35,208 nt of DNA from Oscillospiraceae bacterium. GTDB lineage: Bacteria > Bacillota > Clostridia > Oscillospirales > Ruminococcaceae. Location of the stretch: positions 1 through 35,208 of the forward strand of contig JAFZPP010000014.1 of assembly GCA_017550285.1 (NCBI GenBank), written 5' to 3'. Position numbers and translations under genes: made by a program. How positions within the stretch are numbered: the first letter of the stretch is position 1; each line of letters starts with the position of its first letter. Below the pieces are notes generated by a model that saw nothing but the letters and a program-made list of their open reading frames with translations, was not told the origin of the DNA and made no database searches. This document shows positions 27,716-35,208 of the stretch, piece after piece.

Positions 27716-30121
27716 ATGAAGCATCTGTTTTCCCGTAAGGCGGCAGCCGCACTCTGCGCCTGTGTACTCGGGATTTCCGCTGCACCGGCACTGCCTGTCT
27801 CCGCGGCGGATGCGCTTGCAGATTCCGGTATTTCCTATACCGAATCAACGGAGACGCTGCTCAATCCCGGCATGGGCTATACAACGACGCTCTGGTACCG
27901 CTGCGCGCCCGGCAAAACCACGCCGCGCAATCCGGTCGGGAGCCTCGTGCTGATGTTCATTGATATCGGCGCATTCTCATCCGGCGAGAACGGCACAAAA
28001 AACGAAGACGGAAGCTATACGCCCGGCAAAGATTATCCGCTCGATGAAACCTTCTTTTCCGCGCTGCGCGAGACCTTTGAAAACTGCCGGAGAAACGGCA
28101 GTACCATCGCACTGCGCTTCCGCTATGACGATGACGGCACACAGAATCCCGAGCCTGCGACCTTCGATATGCTCAAAACGCATATCCGGCAGATCGGCGA
28201 AAGCGTTCTGCTCGAAGAATATCAGGATATCCTGATGTTTGTCGAGAGCGGCTTTGTCGGCTGCTACGGGGAACAATGGGGCGGCAAATACTGCTCGCTT
28301 GAACAGAAGGCGGAGCTGCTCGATCTCATGCTCGATATCGTCCCCGACCCGATCCCCGTGACCGTCCGGACGCCCAATATCTTCGCAAAATGGGCAGGCA
28401 TCGAGCAGAAGGCGCTCGCGGACTGGGAATCCGAGCCGGACAGCCGTGCCGCGCGCGTCGGACTCTATGATGACGGCTATATGGGCTCGGACAGCGACCT
28501 CGGCACCTACTCCGACCGCGCTGCCGAAACCGCATGGCTCGGCAGACAGACCGTCCGCAGCTATTTCGGCGGCGAATTCTCCGGTAATCTCGAATTTGCG
28601 CAGAAATATGAGACCTATCTGCCGCAGAACGCAATCCCAGAAATGTATCTGACGCATCTCAGCTACATCAATTCCAATATCTTCGGTCTCTATAACGATT
28701 ATACCTTCGGGAAGGAATACGATGTGCCGGATGCGGACAATTCAGCATATTACGGGCAGACCGTCTATAAATTCATGCGCGATCACCTCGGCTACCGCTT
28801 CGTGCTGCGCGATGCAAAGCTCTCGAAGGAAACGGAGCAGGGCGGGAATTTGCAGATCAGATTCTCGGTTGAAAACACCGGCTTTGCAAATCCCGTGCGG
28901 CAGCAGAAAGCCGAGCTCCTGCTTGAAAAAGACTGTAAATTTATCCGTATCCCGCTCACGCTCGATTCGCGGAACTGGCACTCCCGCGAAACCGTCCGAG
29001 AGCAGATTTCCGTGAAGCTGCCGGGCGGAATCGACCCCGACAAGTGGAATGTCTATCTCAAGCTGTCGGTCGGCGAGAATACGGTTGACCAATGTCATCT
29101 GCGGTCGGTGCGCTTTGCAAATCCCGATATCTGGCAGCCCGCGCTCGGCGCAAATTTCATCGGCACCGTGCAGGTCAAGCCCTCGGAGGACAGCATTCAG
29201 GCAACAAGCCCCGACAGCAGCGACGGGATACTCTATACACTCAGCGGCTTGCAGATTGTAGACGGTGCACGCTCATATGACGGCGAACAGGGTGAGCCTG
29301 CTGCGGAGCATGAGAATGCGGCAATCTGGCTGCATCAGGATGCCGAGAATCTTTATGTCACCGCAAAATACGATACCGGCGCGGAAGCCGAGGTGCATAA
29401 TCTGCACCTGAAAAATCAGACGAACGGCGAAAGCTACTGGATTTATTTTGCAAGCAACGGCTTCATTTATTTCGATCACGGCGAACCGGTCGGCGTCCTG
29501 CAAAAGCACAGCGGCAGCATCATTGAGTTTCAGATTCCGTTCGGCGATGTCATGGGACTCGGCGCCGGCGTCACAATCAGCGATGTGCGCTATGCCTTGC
29601 AGGACAGCGCAAATGACTGGAAGGTGTGCTCCGATGTCACCGCAAAGGAACCGTTCACGCTGCAAGACAGCATCACGGTTTACAACACCTTGCAGACAGT
29701 TCCGCTGATGAAGGAGCAGTCATACGTCATGCGCGTGCTGACCGATGCAAAGGATGCATCATACCAGTGGTATCACAGCGGCGCGCCGATCGTAAATGCA
29801 ACAGAGGATCATTACCGGATCGAAAGCGCGGATACGGATTCCGCCGGAACCTACAGCGTGCGGATCACGAAAAAAAGCGGTGCGGAGCGGACGGTTGATA
29901 TTTGCAGCATATCACCGGTGTATGACAGTCTGCTGCGCGGCGATGCGGACGGCGATGGCAACCTCACGCGCGATGATCTTTCCGAACTGCTGGATTATCT
30001 GCTGACAAAATCGGATACCGTGAAATATCCTTTGGCTGCTGACTGCAACGGCGACGGAATCCTGAATGCAGCCGATCTCACATTGCTCAGGCGCATGCTC
30101 GAAAGCGATGCGAAATCATGA
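27716..30121 (+). CDS. Secreted DUF4874/DUF4832 protein with Ig-like domain and type I dockerin
   Basis: This 801-residue protein has a signal peptide (1-30, ending VSA-ADA). DUF4874 (about 38-200; LLNPGMGYTT) is followed by DUF4832 (about 215-440), together a TIM-barrel-like putative glycosidase module. There is a beta-sandwich at about 480-640 and an Ig-like domain (about 660-730; YQWYHSGAPIVN). The type I dockerin (739-801) has two calcium loops, GDADGDGNLTRDDL and DCNGDGILNAADL. The dockerin would dock the protein onto a cohesin scaffold. The enzymatic activity of DUF4832 proteins is not firmly assigned. AAGGGAGG lies eight bases upstream of the ATG. It has its own consensus promoter and a terminator, so it is a single-gene unit. 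Confidence 0.9.
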   Translation: MKHLFSRKAAAALCACVLGISAAPALPVSAADALADSGISYTESTETLLNPGMGYTTTLWYRCAPGKTTPRNPVGSLVLMFIDIGAFSSGENGTKNEDGSYTPGKDYPLDETFFSALRETFENCRRNGSTIALRFRYDDDGTQNPEPATFDMLKTHIRQIGESVLLEEYQDILMFVESGFVGCYGEQWGGKYCSLEQKAELLDLMLDIVPDPIPVTVRTPNIFAKWAGIEQKALADWESEPDSRAARVGLYDDGYMGSDSDLGTYSDRAAETAWLGRQTVRSYFGGEFSGNLEFAQKYETYLPQNAIPEMYLTHLSYINSNIFGLYNDYTFGKEYDVPDADNSAYYGQTVYKFMRDHLGYRFVLRDAKLSKETEQGGNLQIRFSVENTGFANPVRQQKAELLLEKDCKFIRIPLTLDSRNWHSRETVREQISVKLPGGIDPDKWNVYLKLSVGENTVDQCHLRSVRFANPDIWQPALGANFIGTVQVKPSEDSIQATSPDSSDGILYTLSGLQIVDGARSYDGEQGEPAAEHENAAIWLHQDAENLYVTAKYDTGAEAEVHNLHLKNQTNGESYWIYFASNGFIYFDHGEPVGVLQKHSGSIIEFQIPFGDVMGLGAGVTISDVRYALQDSANDWKVCSDVTAKEPFTLQDSITVYNTLQTVPLMKEQSYVMRVLTDAKDASYQWYHSGAPIVNATEDHYRIESADTDSAGTYSVRITKKSGAERTVDICSISPVYDSLLRGDADGDGNLTRDDLSELLDYLLTKSDTVKYPLAADCNGDGILNAADLTLLRRMLESDAKS

Positions 30122-30124
30122 AAC

Positions 30125-30166
30125 AAAACCGCGGAATCAAAGCAAATGCAATGATTCCGCGGTTTT
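30125..30166. terminator. Bidirectional terminator between the dockerin gene and glmS
   Basis: A 15-bp stem, AAAACCGCGGAATCA (30125-30139) with TGATTCCGCGGTTTT (30152-30166). T-rich sequence follows on the plus strand and TTTGTTTC on the minus strand. It serves both convergent genes. Confidence 0.9.
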
Positions 30167-30175
30167 CATTTTCGA

Positions 30176-32014
30176 TTATTCAACTGTGACGGATTTTGCG
30201 AGATTACGCGGCTTATCGACATCGAAGCCCTTGCCGATTGAAACATAATAGCTCAGGAGCTGGAGCGGAATGACGCTCAGGCTGCCTGCAAACAGCGGCT
30301 CGATCTTCGGGACATAGCAGATGAATTCTGCCGTATCCTCGAGGAAATAATTGCCTGCGGTTGTGACTGCCATGAGCTTTGCACCGCGGCTCTTGACCTC
30401 GACCATATTGCTGACGGTCTTTTCGGTCAGCGCATCCTGCGTCACAATGCTGATGACGATTGTGCCCTTTTCGATCAGGCTGATCGGACCGTGCTTGAGC
30501 TCGCCGGCAGCATATGCCTCGGAGTGGATATAGCTGATCTCCTTGAGCTTCAGGCTGCCCTCCATGCCGATTGCATAGTCAATGCCTCTGCCGATGAAGA
30601 ACGCATCGCCGACATTGATCAGCTTTGCGGAATACCACTGCAAACGCTCGGTATCCTCGAGAATCTTCTCGACCTTATCCGGAATCGAATAGATTTCTTT
30701 CAGCAGTGCCTCATAGCGCTCCTCGGTGATCTCATTGCGCGCCTTCGCAAACTGGAGTGCAAGCAGATAGCCTGCAACGAGCTGCGTGCTGTATGCCTTG
30801 GTCGTTGCAACGGAAATCTCCGGACCTGCGAGCGTATAGAAAACATTATCCGCCTCGCGCGCAATCGAAGAACCGACAACATTCACGATGCCGAGCGTCT
30901 TGATGCCCTGATTCTTCGCCTCGCGGAGTGCTGCCAGCGTATCGGCGGTCTCGCCGGACTGGCTAATGACAATGACAATGCTCTTCTTGTTGAGCGTCAT
31001 TTTTCTGTAGCGGAATTCGGATGCGAGCTCCACGCGGACCTGAAGGCTCGTGAGATTCTCGATCACATACTGCACCGCCATGCCGACATGATATGCAGAG
31101 CCGCAGGCAACGATATAGACCTGCTCGATCTCCTGCATTTCCTCATCGGTCAGGCTGACGCTGTCAAAATGCACCACGCCGTCCGCGACAACGGAATTGA
31201 TCGTATCGCGGATAACCTTCGGCTGCTCGTGGATTTCCTTCAGCATGAAGTGCTCATAGCCGCCCTTTTCAGCGGATTCCGCATCCCACTTGATCTCGGT
31301 CAGCGGCTTCTCAATGACTTCGCTGTCGATGTTGAAGAAGGTTGCAGCGCCCTTTTCGAGCTTGCAGATTTCCATATTGCCGATGTAGTAAACATTGCGG
31401 GTATACTTGAGGATTGCCGGAACGTCGGATGCGACATAGGTCTCGCCGTCAGCGATGCCGATGATCATCGGGCTGTCCTTGCGTGCGCAGTAGATTTCGC
31501 CCGGATAATCCTTGAACATGACGCAGAGCGCATAGGAACCGCGGATACGGACCATCGAACGGGCAATCGCCTCGATCGGCTGCTGCGAATACTTTTTGTA
31601 GTAGTAGTCGATCATCTTGACCGCGACCTCAGTATCGGTCTGCGACTTGAACGAATAGCCCTTCTTGATGAGCTTTTCGCGCTGCTCCTGGAAATTCTCG
31701 ATAATACCGTTATGCACGGCAATGACGTTGCCGTCATCGCTTGCGTGGGGATGCGCATTCACGGCAGAGGGTTCGCCGTGGGTTGCCCAGCGCGTATGTC
31801 CGATGCCGCAGGTACCTTTGACCGCCCTGCCGTGATCGGTCATCTCCGCAAGGACCTTGAGCTTGCCCTTTTCCTTGATGATCTCCGTTTCCTTGTCACC
31901 GTCACGGACGGCGATGCCGGCAGAGTCATAGCCGCGGTATTCGAGCTTCGACAGACCGTCCAGCAGAACCGGCGCCGCCTGTCTGTTGCCTGTAAATCCG
32001 ACAATTCCACACAT
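30176..32014 (-). CDS. glmS: Glutamine--fructose-6-phosphate aminotransferase (isomerizing)
   Basis: This 612-residue enzyme makes glucosamine-6-phosphate from fructose-6-phosphate and glutamine, the first step of amino-sugar and peptidoglycan precursor synthesis. The N-terminal class II glutaminase has the catalytic Cys2 (MCGIVGF), plus GHTRWATHG and NGIIENF. Two SIS sugar-binding domains follow, with VACGSAYHVG, ISQSGETADT and the C-terminal KSVTVE. The length is standard. The ribosome site is AAAGGAAG, and the promoter is at 32108-32136. The leader of about 90 nt does not show a recognisable glmS ribozyme. Confidence 0.98.
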   Translation of the reverse strand: MCGIVGFTGNRQAAPVLLDGLSKLEYRGYDSAGIAVRDGDKETEIIKEKGKLKVLAEMTDHGRAVKGTCGIGHTRWATHGEPSAVNAHPHASDDGNVIAVHNGIIENFQEQREKLIKKGYSFKSQTDTEVAVKMIDYYYKKYSQQPIEAIARSMVRIRGSYALCVMFKDYPGEIYCARKDSPMIIGIADGETYVASDVPAILKYTRNVYYIGNMEICKLEKGAATFFNIDSEVIEKPLTEIKWDAESAEKGGYEHFMLKEIHEQPKVIRDTINSVVADGVVHFDSVSLTDEEMQEIEQVYIVACGSAYHVGMAVQYVIENLTSLQVRVELASEFRYRKMTLNKKSIVIVISQSGETADTLAALREAKNQGIKTLGIVNVVGSSIAREADNVFYTLAGPEISVATTKAYSTQLVAGYLLALQFAKARNEITEERYEALLKEIYSIPDKVEKILEDTERLQWYSAKLINVGDAFFIGRGIDYAIGMEGSLKLKEISYIHSEAYAAGELKHGPISLIEKGTIVISIVTQDALTEKTVSNMVEVKSRGAKLMAVTTAGNYFLEDTAEFICYVPKIEPLFAGSLSVIPLQLLSYYVSIGKGFDVDKPRNLAKSVTVE

Positions 32015-32107
32015 ACAAAAAATTCTTCCTTTCTTTGCTGTAGTGATATTTCAGTATTATCTGACATAATTGAGATGCCTTGTCATCAAATTACTGCATT
32101 CTCCTAT

Positions 32108-32136
32108 ATTCTATCATAAATCCCCTGAAAAGTCAA
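32108..32136 (-). promoter_or_regulatory. Sigma-A promoter of glmS
   Basis: -35 TTGACT (32136-32131), a 17-bp spacer and -10 TAGAAT (32113-32108) on the minus strand. Confidence 0.8.
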
Positions 32137-32157
32137 GCGAAAAAGCAAAATCCGAAG

Positions 32158-32184
32158 GATATGCCGCATTTTTTGCTGCATATC
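32158..32184 (-). terminator. Possible weak terminator after the PIG-L gene
   Basis: GATATGCAGC can pair with GCGGCATATC, with one mismatch, around a 7-nt A-rich loop. It overlaps the stop codon and is followed on the minus strand by CTTCGGATTTTGCTTTTT. The T-tract is interrupted, so the call is tentative. Confidence 0.4.
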
Positions 32185-33631
32185 AGAACACGATCTCTGA
32201 CCAGTCGGCGGCAGCTTCGGAGACTGTATTGACGGTATAATATGCAAGAATCAGCTGCGCATCGGCAACCGTCAGCGCACCGTCACAGTCAGTATCCGCA
32301 GCGTCGGTCTGCGCATCGGTCAGACCGCTCTCCAGTCCGGCGGTCAGATGCACGGCAGCCTCCAGTACAAGCTGCGCGTCCGCGACCGTCACTGCGCCGT
32401 CGCCGTCCGGATCACCCTTGATATATTCCGTCACGATATGCTCGAACATATCGTTAATGCCGGTATCTAAACCGACCGTCGAGCGGTAGAGCCCGTATTT
32501 CAGCGGACTGTAGGTCGTGATCTGCGAGGCTTTTGTATAGCCTCCGCCCTTGAGCCAGCCCGTAAACCACGTATACTGCTGGGAATTGTGCTTTGCATAG
32601 CCTGCCTTGCTGACCTCATATGCCGTTCTGCCGCCGAAGTATTCGAGCGGCGTGTCATAGTGCATCGTAAGCGGATTCTGCGCCCAGAGATGCAGATAGG
32701 TCTTCGGTACATTCCATGTGCCGTAGAGCGCGGCACTCTGCGGATACTGCGCGGCATCGGCGGAGATTTCCAGCGCCTTCCGCAGCGTTTCGGTATTGTA
32801 GCGGTGCTGCCCATGACCGTATTCGCCGTTGACATCATGCCCGACAACAACATCCGGCTTGAAGCGGCGCAGCATCTCGACCTGATATGCCACAACACTG
32901 TCATAGGATATGCCTGCATTCGTAAAATTGTTCTTTGCCCATTGCAGATTCTCGGAATACTGATCGGGGAATCTGCCCATCGCCGGATAATGCCGCAGAC
33001 CAACCTCCCAGAGCGCATTCAGCGTTTCGTGCAGACGGACAGGCTCGCCGTTGTGATGACAGAAATAGACGACCTGCATCTTTTTGCCGCGCGCGATTGC
33101 ATCGGGAATCAGACCGAGGAAAAAAAGATGCTCGTCATCATTATGCGTCGAAAAGAGTGCAATATCTGCCTTTTCGTATTCCGGCTCCCAGACCTGCACA
33201 TCAGCAGGCAGATCGCCCGCGCCGAAGATACGGATTTCGCTGACGGACACATAGGCATCAAAGGTCAGAACAATCTGCGATGCGCCGAGTGATGCGATAT
33301 CCGCGTAATCATGCAGAAACGCATGCTGTCCGCAGTCGAGCTGCGTCTCACCGGCGGAAACATGCCAGAGCGCGGGCTTCTTATCAAATTTGACCGATAC
33401 ACCGGCAATCGGACCGGATGCAGTGATTGTCAGCGTACCGCCCGGCGCAAACGTGTAAACGGTGCCTTCTTTTCCGTCGCGCATGACATTTGTATTGTAG
33501 CCGCTGGAAGCAACCATCTGTGCGGATGCAGTATATTCCGCAGCGGCTTCCGCAGATGCGGGAAGTACGGAGAACATGCCGCAGAACAGTGCTGCTGACA
33601 GAAATCCGGCAATGATTTTGATGTTTTCCAT
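32183..33631 (-). CDS. Secreted PIG-L-family deacetylase with type I dockerin
   Basis: This 482-residue protein has a signal peptide (1-28) and an N-terminal beta-sandwich (about 33-150, possibly carbohydrate-binding). The PIG-L/LmbE deacetylase domain (about 155-400) has the metal motif THNDDEH (162-168, in place of the usual HPDDE) and His273-x2-His276 in GHGQH. The C-terminal type I dockerin (406 onward) has two near-identical calcium loops, GDPDGDGAVTVADAQLVL and DTDCDGALTVADAQLIL. PIG-L enzymes remove N-acetyl groups from sugars such as GlcNAc. A dockerin-bearing form implies extracellular deacetylation within a cellulosome. GGAGG lies seven to eight bases before the ATG. It has its own promoter. 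Confidence 0.92.
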   Translation of the reverse strand: MENIKIIAGFLSAALFCGMFSVLPASAEAAAEYTASAQMVASSGYNTNVMRDGKEGTVYTFAPGGTLTITASGPIAGVSVKFDKKPALWHVSAGETQLDCGQHAFLHDYADIASLGASQIVLTFDAYVSVSEIRIFGAGDLPADVQVWEPEYEKADIALFSTHNDDEHLFFLGLIPDAIARGKKMQVVYFCHHNGEPVRLHETLNALWEVGLRHYPAMGRFPDQYSENLQWAKNNFTNAGISYDSVVAYQVEMLRRFKPDVVVGHDVNGEYGHGQHRYNTETLRKALEISADAAQYPQSAALYGTWNVPKTYLHLWAQNPLTMHYDTPLEYFGGRTAYEVSKAGYAKHNSQQYTWFTGWLKGGGYTKASQITTYSPLKYGLYRSTVGLDTGINDMFEHIVTEYIKGDPDGDGAVTVADAQLVLEAAVHLTAGLESGLTDAQTDAADTDCDGALTVADAQLILAYYTVNTVSEAAADWSEIVF

Positions 33632-33668
33632 TCTGTTTTCCTCCGATTTCCGTTGTTTTCTATGATAC

Positions 33669-33697
33669 AGTATAACATATCATGTGCAGAATGTCCA
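33669..33697 (-). promoter_or_regulatory. Sigma-A promoter of the PIG-L/dockerin gene
   Basis: -35 TGGACA (33697-33692), a 17-bp spacer and -10 TATACT (33674-33669) on the minus strand. Confidence 0.75.
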
Positions 33698-33783
33698 TGC
33701 GTCATGCGGAAAATAAAAGGAAAATTAAGGATTATCCGATTTTGAAATGCTGACGATTTCATAATTCACATTTTCCGTTTCTG

Positions 33784-33827
33784 AAAAAAATGAAAGCGCC
33801 CCGTGCATGTGAATGTGCACAGGGCGC
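33784..33827 (-). terminator. Terminator of the coaX operon
   Basis: The minus-strand stem GCGCCC-GTGCA type (33796-33807 with 33816-33827, one mismatch) is followed by TTTCATTTTTTT. It is 16 bp past the coaX stop codon. Confidence 0.85.
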
Positions 33828-33842
33828 CTGTTTACTGTATTG

Positions 33843-34607
33843 TTACCGGTTTTTTTCATAAATCAGGATCAGTCCCTTGAGCAGCAGCATCGGATCATGA
33901 ATGATCTTCCGCTTGCAGTACGGGATAATCGCAGGCGCGTTGCCGCCCGTGGCAACCACGGTGCAGAGGCGCCCGAGCTCTTCCTCCATGCGGGCTGTTA
34001 CGCCGTCAATCGCGGCAGCCGTGCTGTAGATGATGCCGCTTTTCATGCAGTCTACGGTATTCTTGCCGATGACTGTTTTCGGCGGCTGGAGACTGATTAC
34101 GGGAAGCTGCGAAGCTCTGTTCGAAAGTGAATCGAGTGCCACGCGCACACCCGGAATAATCATGCCGCCGCGGAAAGTTCCGGTTTCATCGACAACGGAG
34201 AGCGTTGTCGCCGTTCCCATATCCACGGTAATGACAGGCAGCGGATATGCATGCGATGCCGCGACCGCATCCGCCACGCGGTCACTGCCCAGCGCCGCCG
34301 GATTGTCAACCTGAATTTTCAGTCCGGTTTTCACACCGGCACCGACGATCACAGGCTCTCTGCCGATTGTCCGCAGGACGGATTCACGTACCGTCTGCGT
34401 GACAGGCGGCACGACCGACGAAATGATGCAGCCGTCAAAATCCGCATACTTCATGTGATTTAAGTCAAGCACCGTGCGGATCAGCACAGTGTATTCGAGA
34501 TCTGTGGAAAGATGCTCCGTCGAGATGCGCTCCGTAAAGAGGATTTTCTCGCCGGAGAAGCCGCTCACAACGATATTTGTATTGCCGATATCGACAGCCA
34601 GAATCAT
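33843..34607 (-). CDS. coaX: Type III pantothenate kinase
   Basis: This 254-residue cytoplasmic kinase phosphorylates pantothenate in the first step of coenzyme A synthesis. The ASKHA-type nucleotide fold is visible: the N-terminal phosphate loop DIGNTNIVV (5-13), DNPAALGSDRVADAVAA (about 101-117) with the catalytic Asp and pantothenate-contacting residues, the second loop VDMGTATTLSVVD, and GGMIIPGVRVALDSL. The C-terminus includes VVATGGNAP. CoaX enzymes typically need a monovalent cation and are not inhibited by CoA. Its ATG is 15 bp after the ECF S-component gene, which probably imports pantothenate. Confidence 0.96.
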   Translation of the reverse strand: MILAVDIGNTNIVVSGFSGEKILFTERISTEHLSTDLEYTVLIRTVLDLNHMKYADFDGCIISSVVPPVTQTVRESVLRTIGREPVIVGAGVKTGLKIQVDNPAALGSDRVADAVAASHAYPLPVITVDMGTATTLSVVDETGTFRGGMIIPGVRVALDSLSNRASQLPVISLQPPKTVIGKNTVDCMKSGIIYSTAAAIDGVTARMEEELGRLCTVVATGGNAPAIIPYCKRKIIHDPMLLLKGLILIYEKNR

Positions 34608-34622
34608 AGCTTCACGCTCCGG

Positions 34623-35208
34623 TCAGGATTCAGTTTTTTTCAGTGGCAGAATATGCGACTGATAGAGCGCCGTACCGATACCGCCGGAGACAATCGTGCA
34701 GACAACCAGTTCACAGACAGCATTGATGCCGACGAACATGCAGATGAATACGATTGTTCCGATAAAGGTCTGCTGCTGACCCTTCGCTTCAAACAGTCCC
34801 CTGACATAATCGGTATTGCCGAAGAGCAGCACCAATGCGCCCATAAACAGGATCGTGTTGAACAGCGCCGTGCAGAAGCCGGTCACAAAGCTGGCTCCGG
34901 AGCCGCCGATTTTTTTTGTGAGCGCATTGTGAATCAGTCCGACAAGGAAACCGTCCATTGCACGCGGCACAAACCGCTGAATAAACGCCAGAACCGGATT
35001 GATTCCGGCAAGCGTTGCACCCATAGGGCTCAGCACGCCGATGCCGAAGCACTGCAAAAAGCTCAGCAGACCGAATATTGCTCCTATGACGAGACCGCCT
35101 GTCGGTCCGAGGGCAATCGCCGCAACTGCAATCGGAATGACGTTCAGCGTGATGGAAAGCGGAGGGATCGGAATCGTTCCGATCGGCGTGAATGAGAATA
35201 ACATCACC
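34623..35208 (-). CDS. ECF transporter S-component, probably for pantothenate (partial)
   Basis: The frame is open to the window edge, so the N-terminus is missing. The 194 visible residues are hydrophobic, with about five transmembrane helices. The stretch FTPIGTIPIPPLSITLNVIP, the following GPTGGLVIGAIFGLLSF and NPVLAFIQRF are typical of ECF S-components, which bind a vitamin and dock on an EcfAA'T module. The link to coaX 15 bp downstream suggests pantothenate as the substrate (PanT-like), but riboflavin- and other vitamin-type S-components look alike. A GTG at 35207 or ATG at 35204 is unlikely to be the true start because the usual first helix would be lost. Confidence 0.85.
   Translation of the reverse strand, partial: VMLFSFTPIGTIPIPPLSITLNVIPIAVAAIALGPTGGLVIGAIFGLLSFLQCFGIGVLSPMGATLAGINPVLAFIQRFVPRAMDGFLVGLIHNALTKKIGGSGASFVTGFCTALFNTILFMGALVLLFGNTDYVRGLFEAKGQQQTFIGTIVFICMFVGINAVCELVVCTIVSGGIGTALYQSHILPLKKTES

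Noticed and set aside
32015-32107. glmS ribozyme/riboswitch in the glmS leader
   Set aside because: The leader of about 90 nt shows no recognisable ribozyme core or pseudoknot pattern. A covariance-model search would be needed to exclude a degenerate one.
30491-32119. A 542-codon open frame opposite glmS
   Set aside because: This is the same situation: the glmS protein on the other strand is fully conserved, so the antisense frame is a shadow.
1-35208. CRISPR arrays, prophage, transposases, tRNA or rRNA genes
   Set aside because: No regularly spaced direct repeats, integrase or transposase reading frames, or tRNA/rRNA-like sequences were seen on either strand.

Overview
The window looks like chromosome of a fibre-degrading, cellulosome-forming member of the Ruminococcaceae (Ruminococcus-like Firmicute). 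The basis is: two secreted proteins that end in type I dockerins, Gram-positive features (sortase, lipoproteins, an ECF S-component, strong AGGAGG-type ribosome sites), a moderately high GC content, and sigma-A promoters that almost all have 17-bp spacers. There are no rRNA or tRNA genes, CRISPR arrays, transposases or phage genes. The species cannot be fixed from the sequence alone.

Layout. 1-270: gene-free, with a cluster of perfect hairpins and a terminator. 271-5829 (minus): a type IIA topoisomerase operon, parE-like then parC-like, followed by a GNAT acetyltransferase and a small unknown gene. A low-GC gene for a four-helix-bundle (23S-intervening-sequence/S23) protein sits between the two topoisomerase genes. 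It is bounded by inverted polypurine repeats and appears to be split by a 1-nt insertion. A second pair of the same repeats, without a gene, lies at 5927-6064. 6207-9418 (plus): a tightly coupled four-gene operon of two paralogous secreted proteins, a sortase and a membrane protein. 9557-10351: a membrane-anchored protein whose core resembles ferredoxin-dependent bilin reductases. 10406-12777 (minus): PHP phosphoesterase, DUF4321 protein, dUTPase and a lipoprotein.

12863-15290 (minus): a membrane-anchored transglutaminase-like protein with Ig-like domains, and a leucine-rich-repeat protein. 15457-18786 (minus): a small membrane protein, 4-alpha-glucanotransferase and a cytoplasmic sialate-O-acetylesterase-type enzyme. 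18861-19262 (plus): a CmpB-type membrane protein. 19240-23195 (minus): aspS, a TPR protein and a cytoplasmic CE2-type acetylesterase. 23285-27519 (minus): an SGNH-hydrolase probable lipoprotein, a polytopic membrane protein and four zinc-ribbon/linker/transmembrane proteins that form a local family. 27716-30121 (plus): a dockerin-bearing DUF4874/DUF4832 protein. 30176-32014 (minus): glmS. 32183-33631 (minus): a dockerin-bearing PIG-L deacetylase. 33843-35208 (minus): type III pantothenate kinase coaX and an ECF S-component (probably for pantothenate) cut by the window edge.

Themes. Housekeeping genes (parE/parC, dut, aspS, glmS, coaX, malQ) alternate with carbohydrate-processing and surface genes. 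Extracellular enzymes carry dockerins, while two acetyl-esterase-type enzymes lack signal peptides and probably strip acetyl groups from imported oligosaccharides near MalQ. The most unusual parts are the sortase operon, whose putative substrates share a non-LPXTG C-terminal signal; the four-helix-bundle repeat element; the bilin-reductase-like protein; and the zinc-ribbon membrane-protein family.
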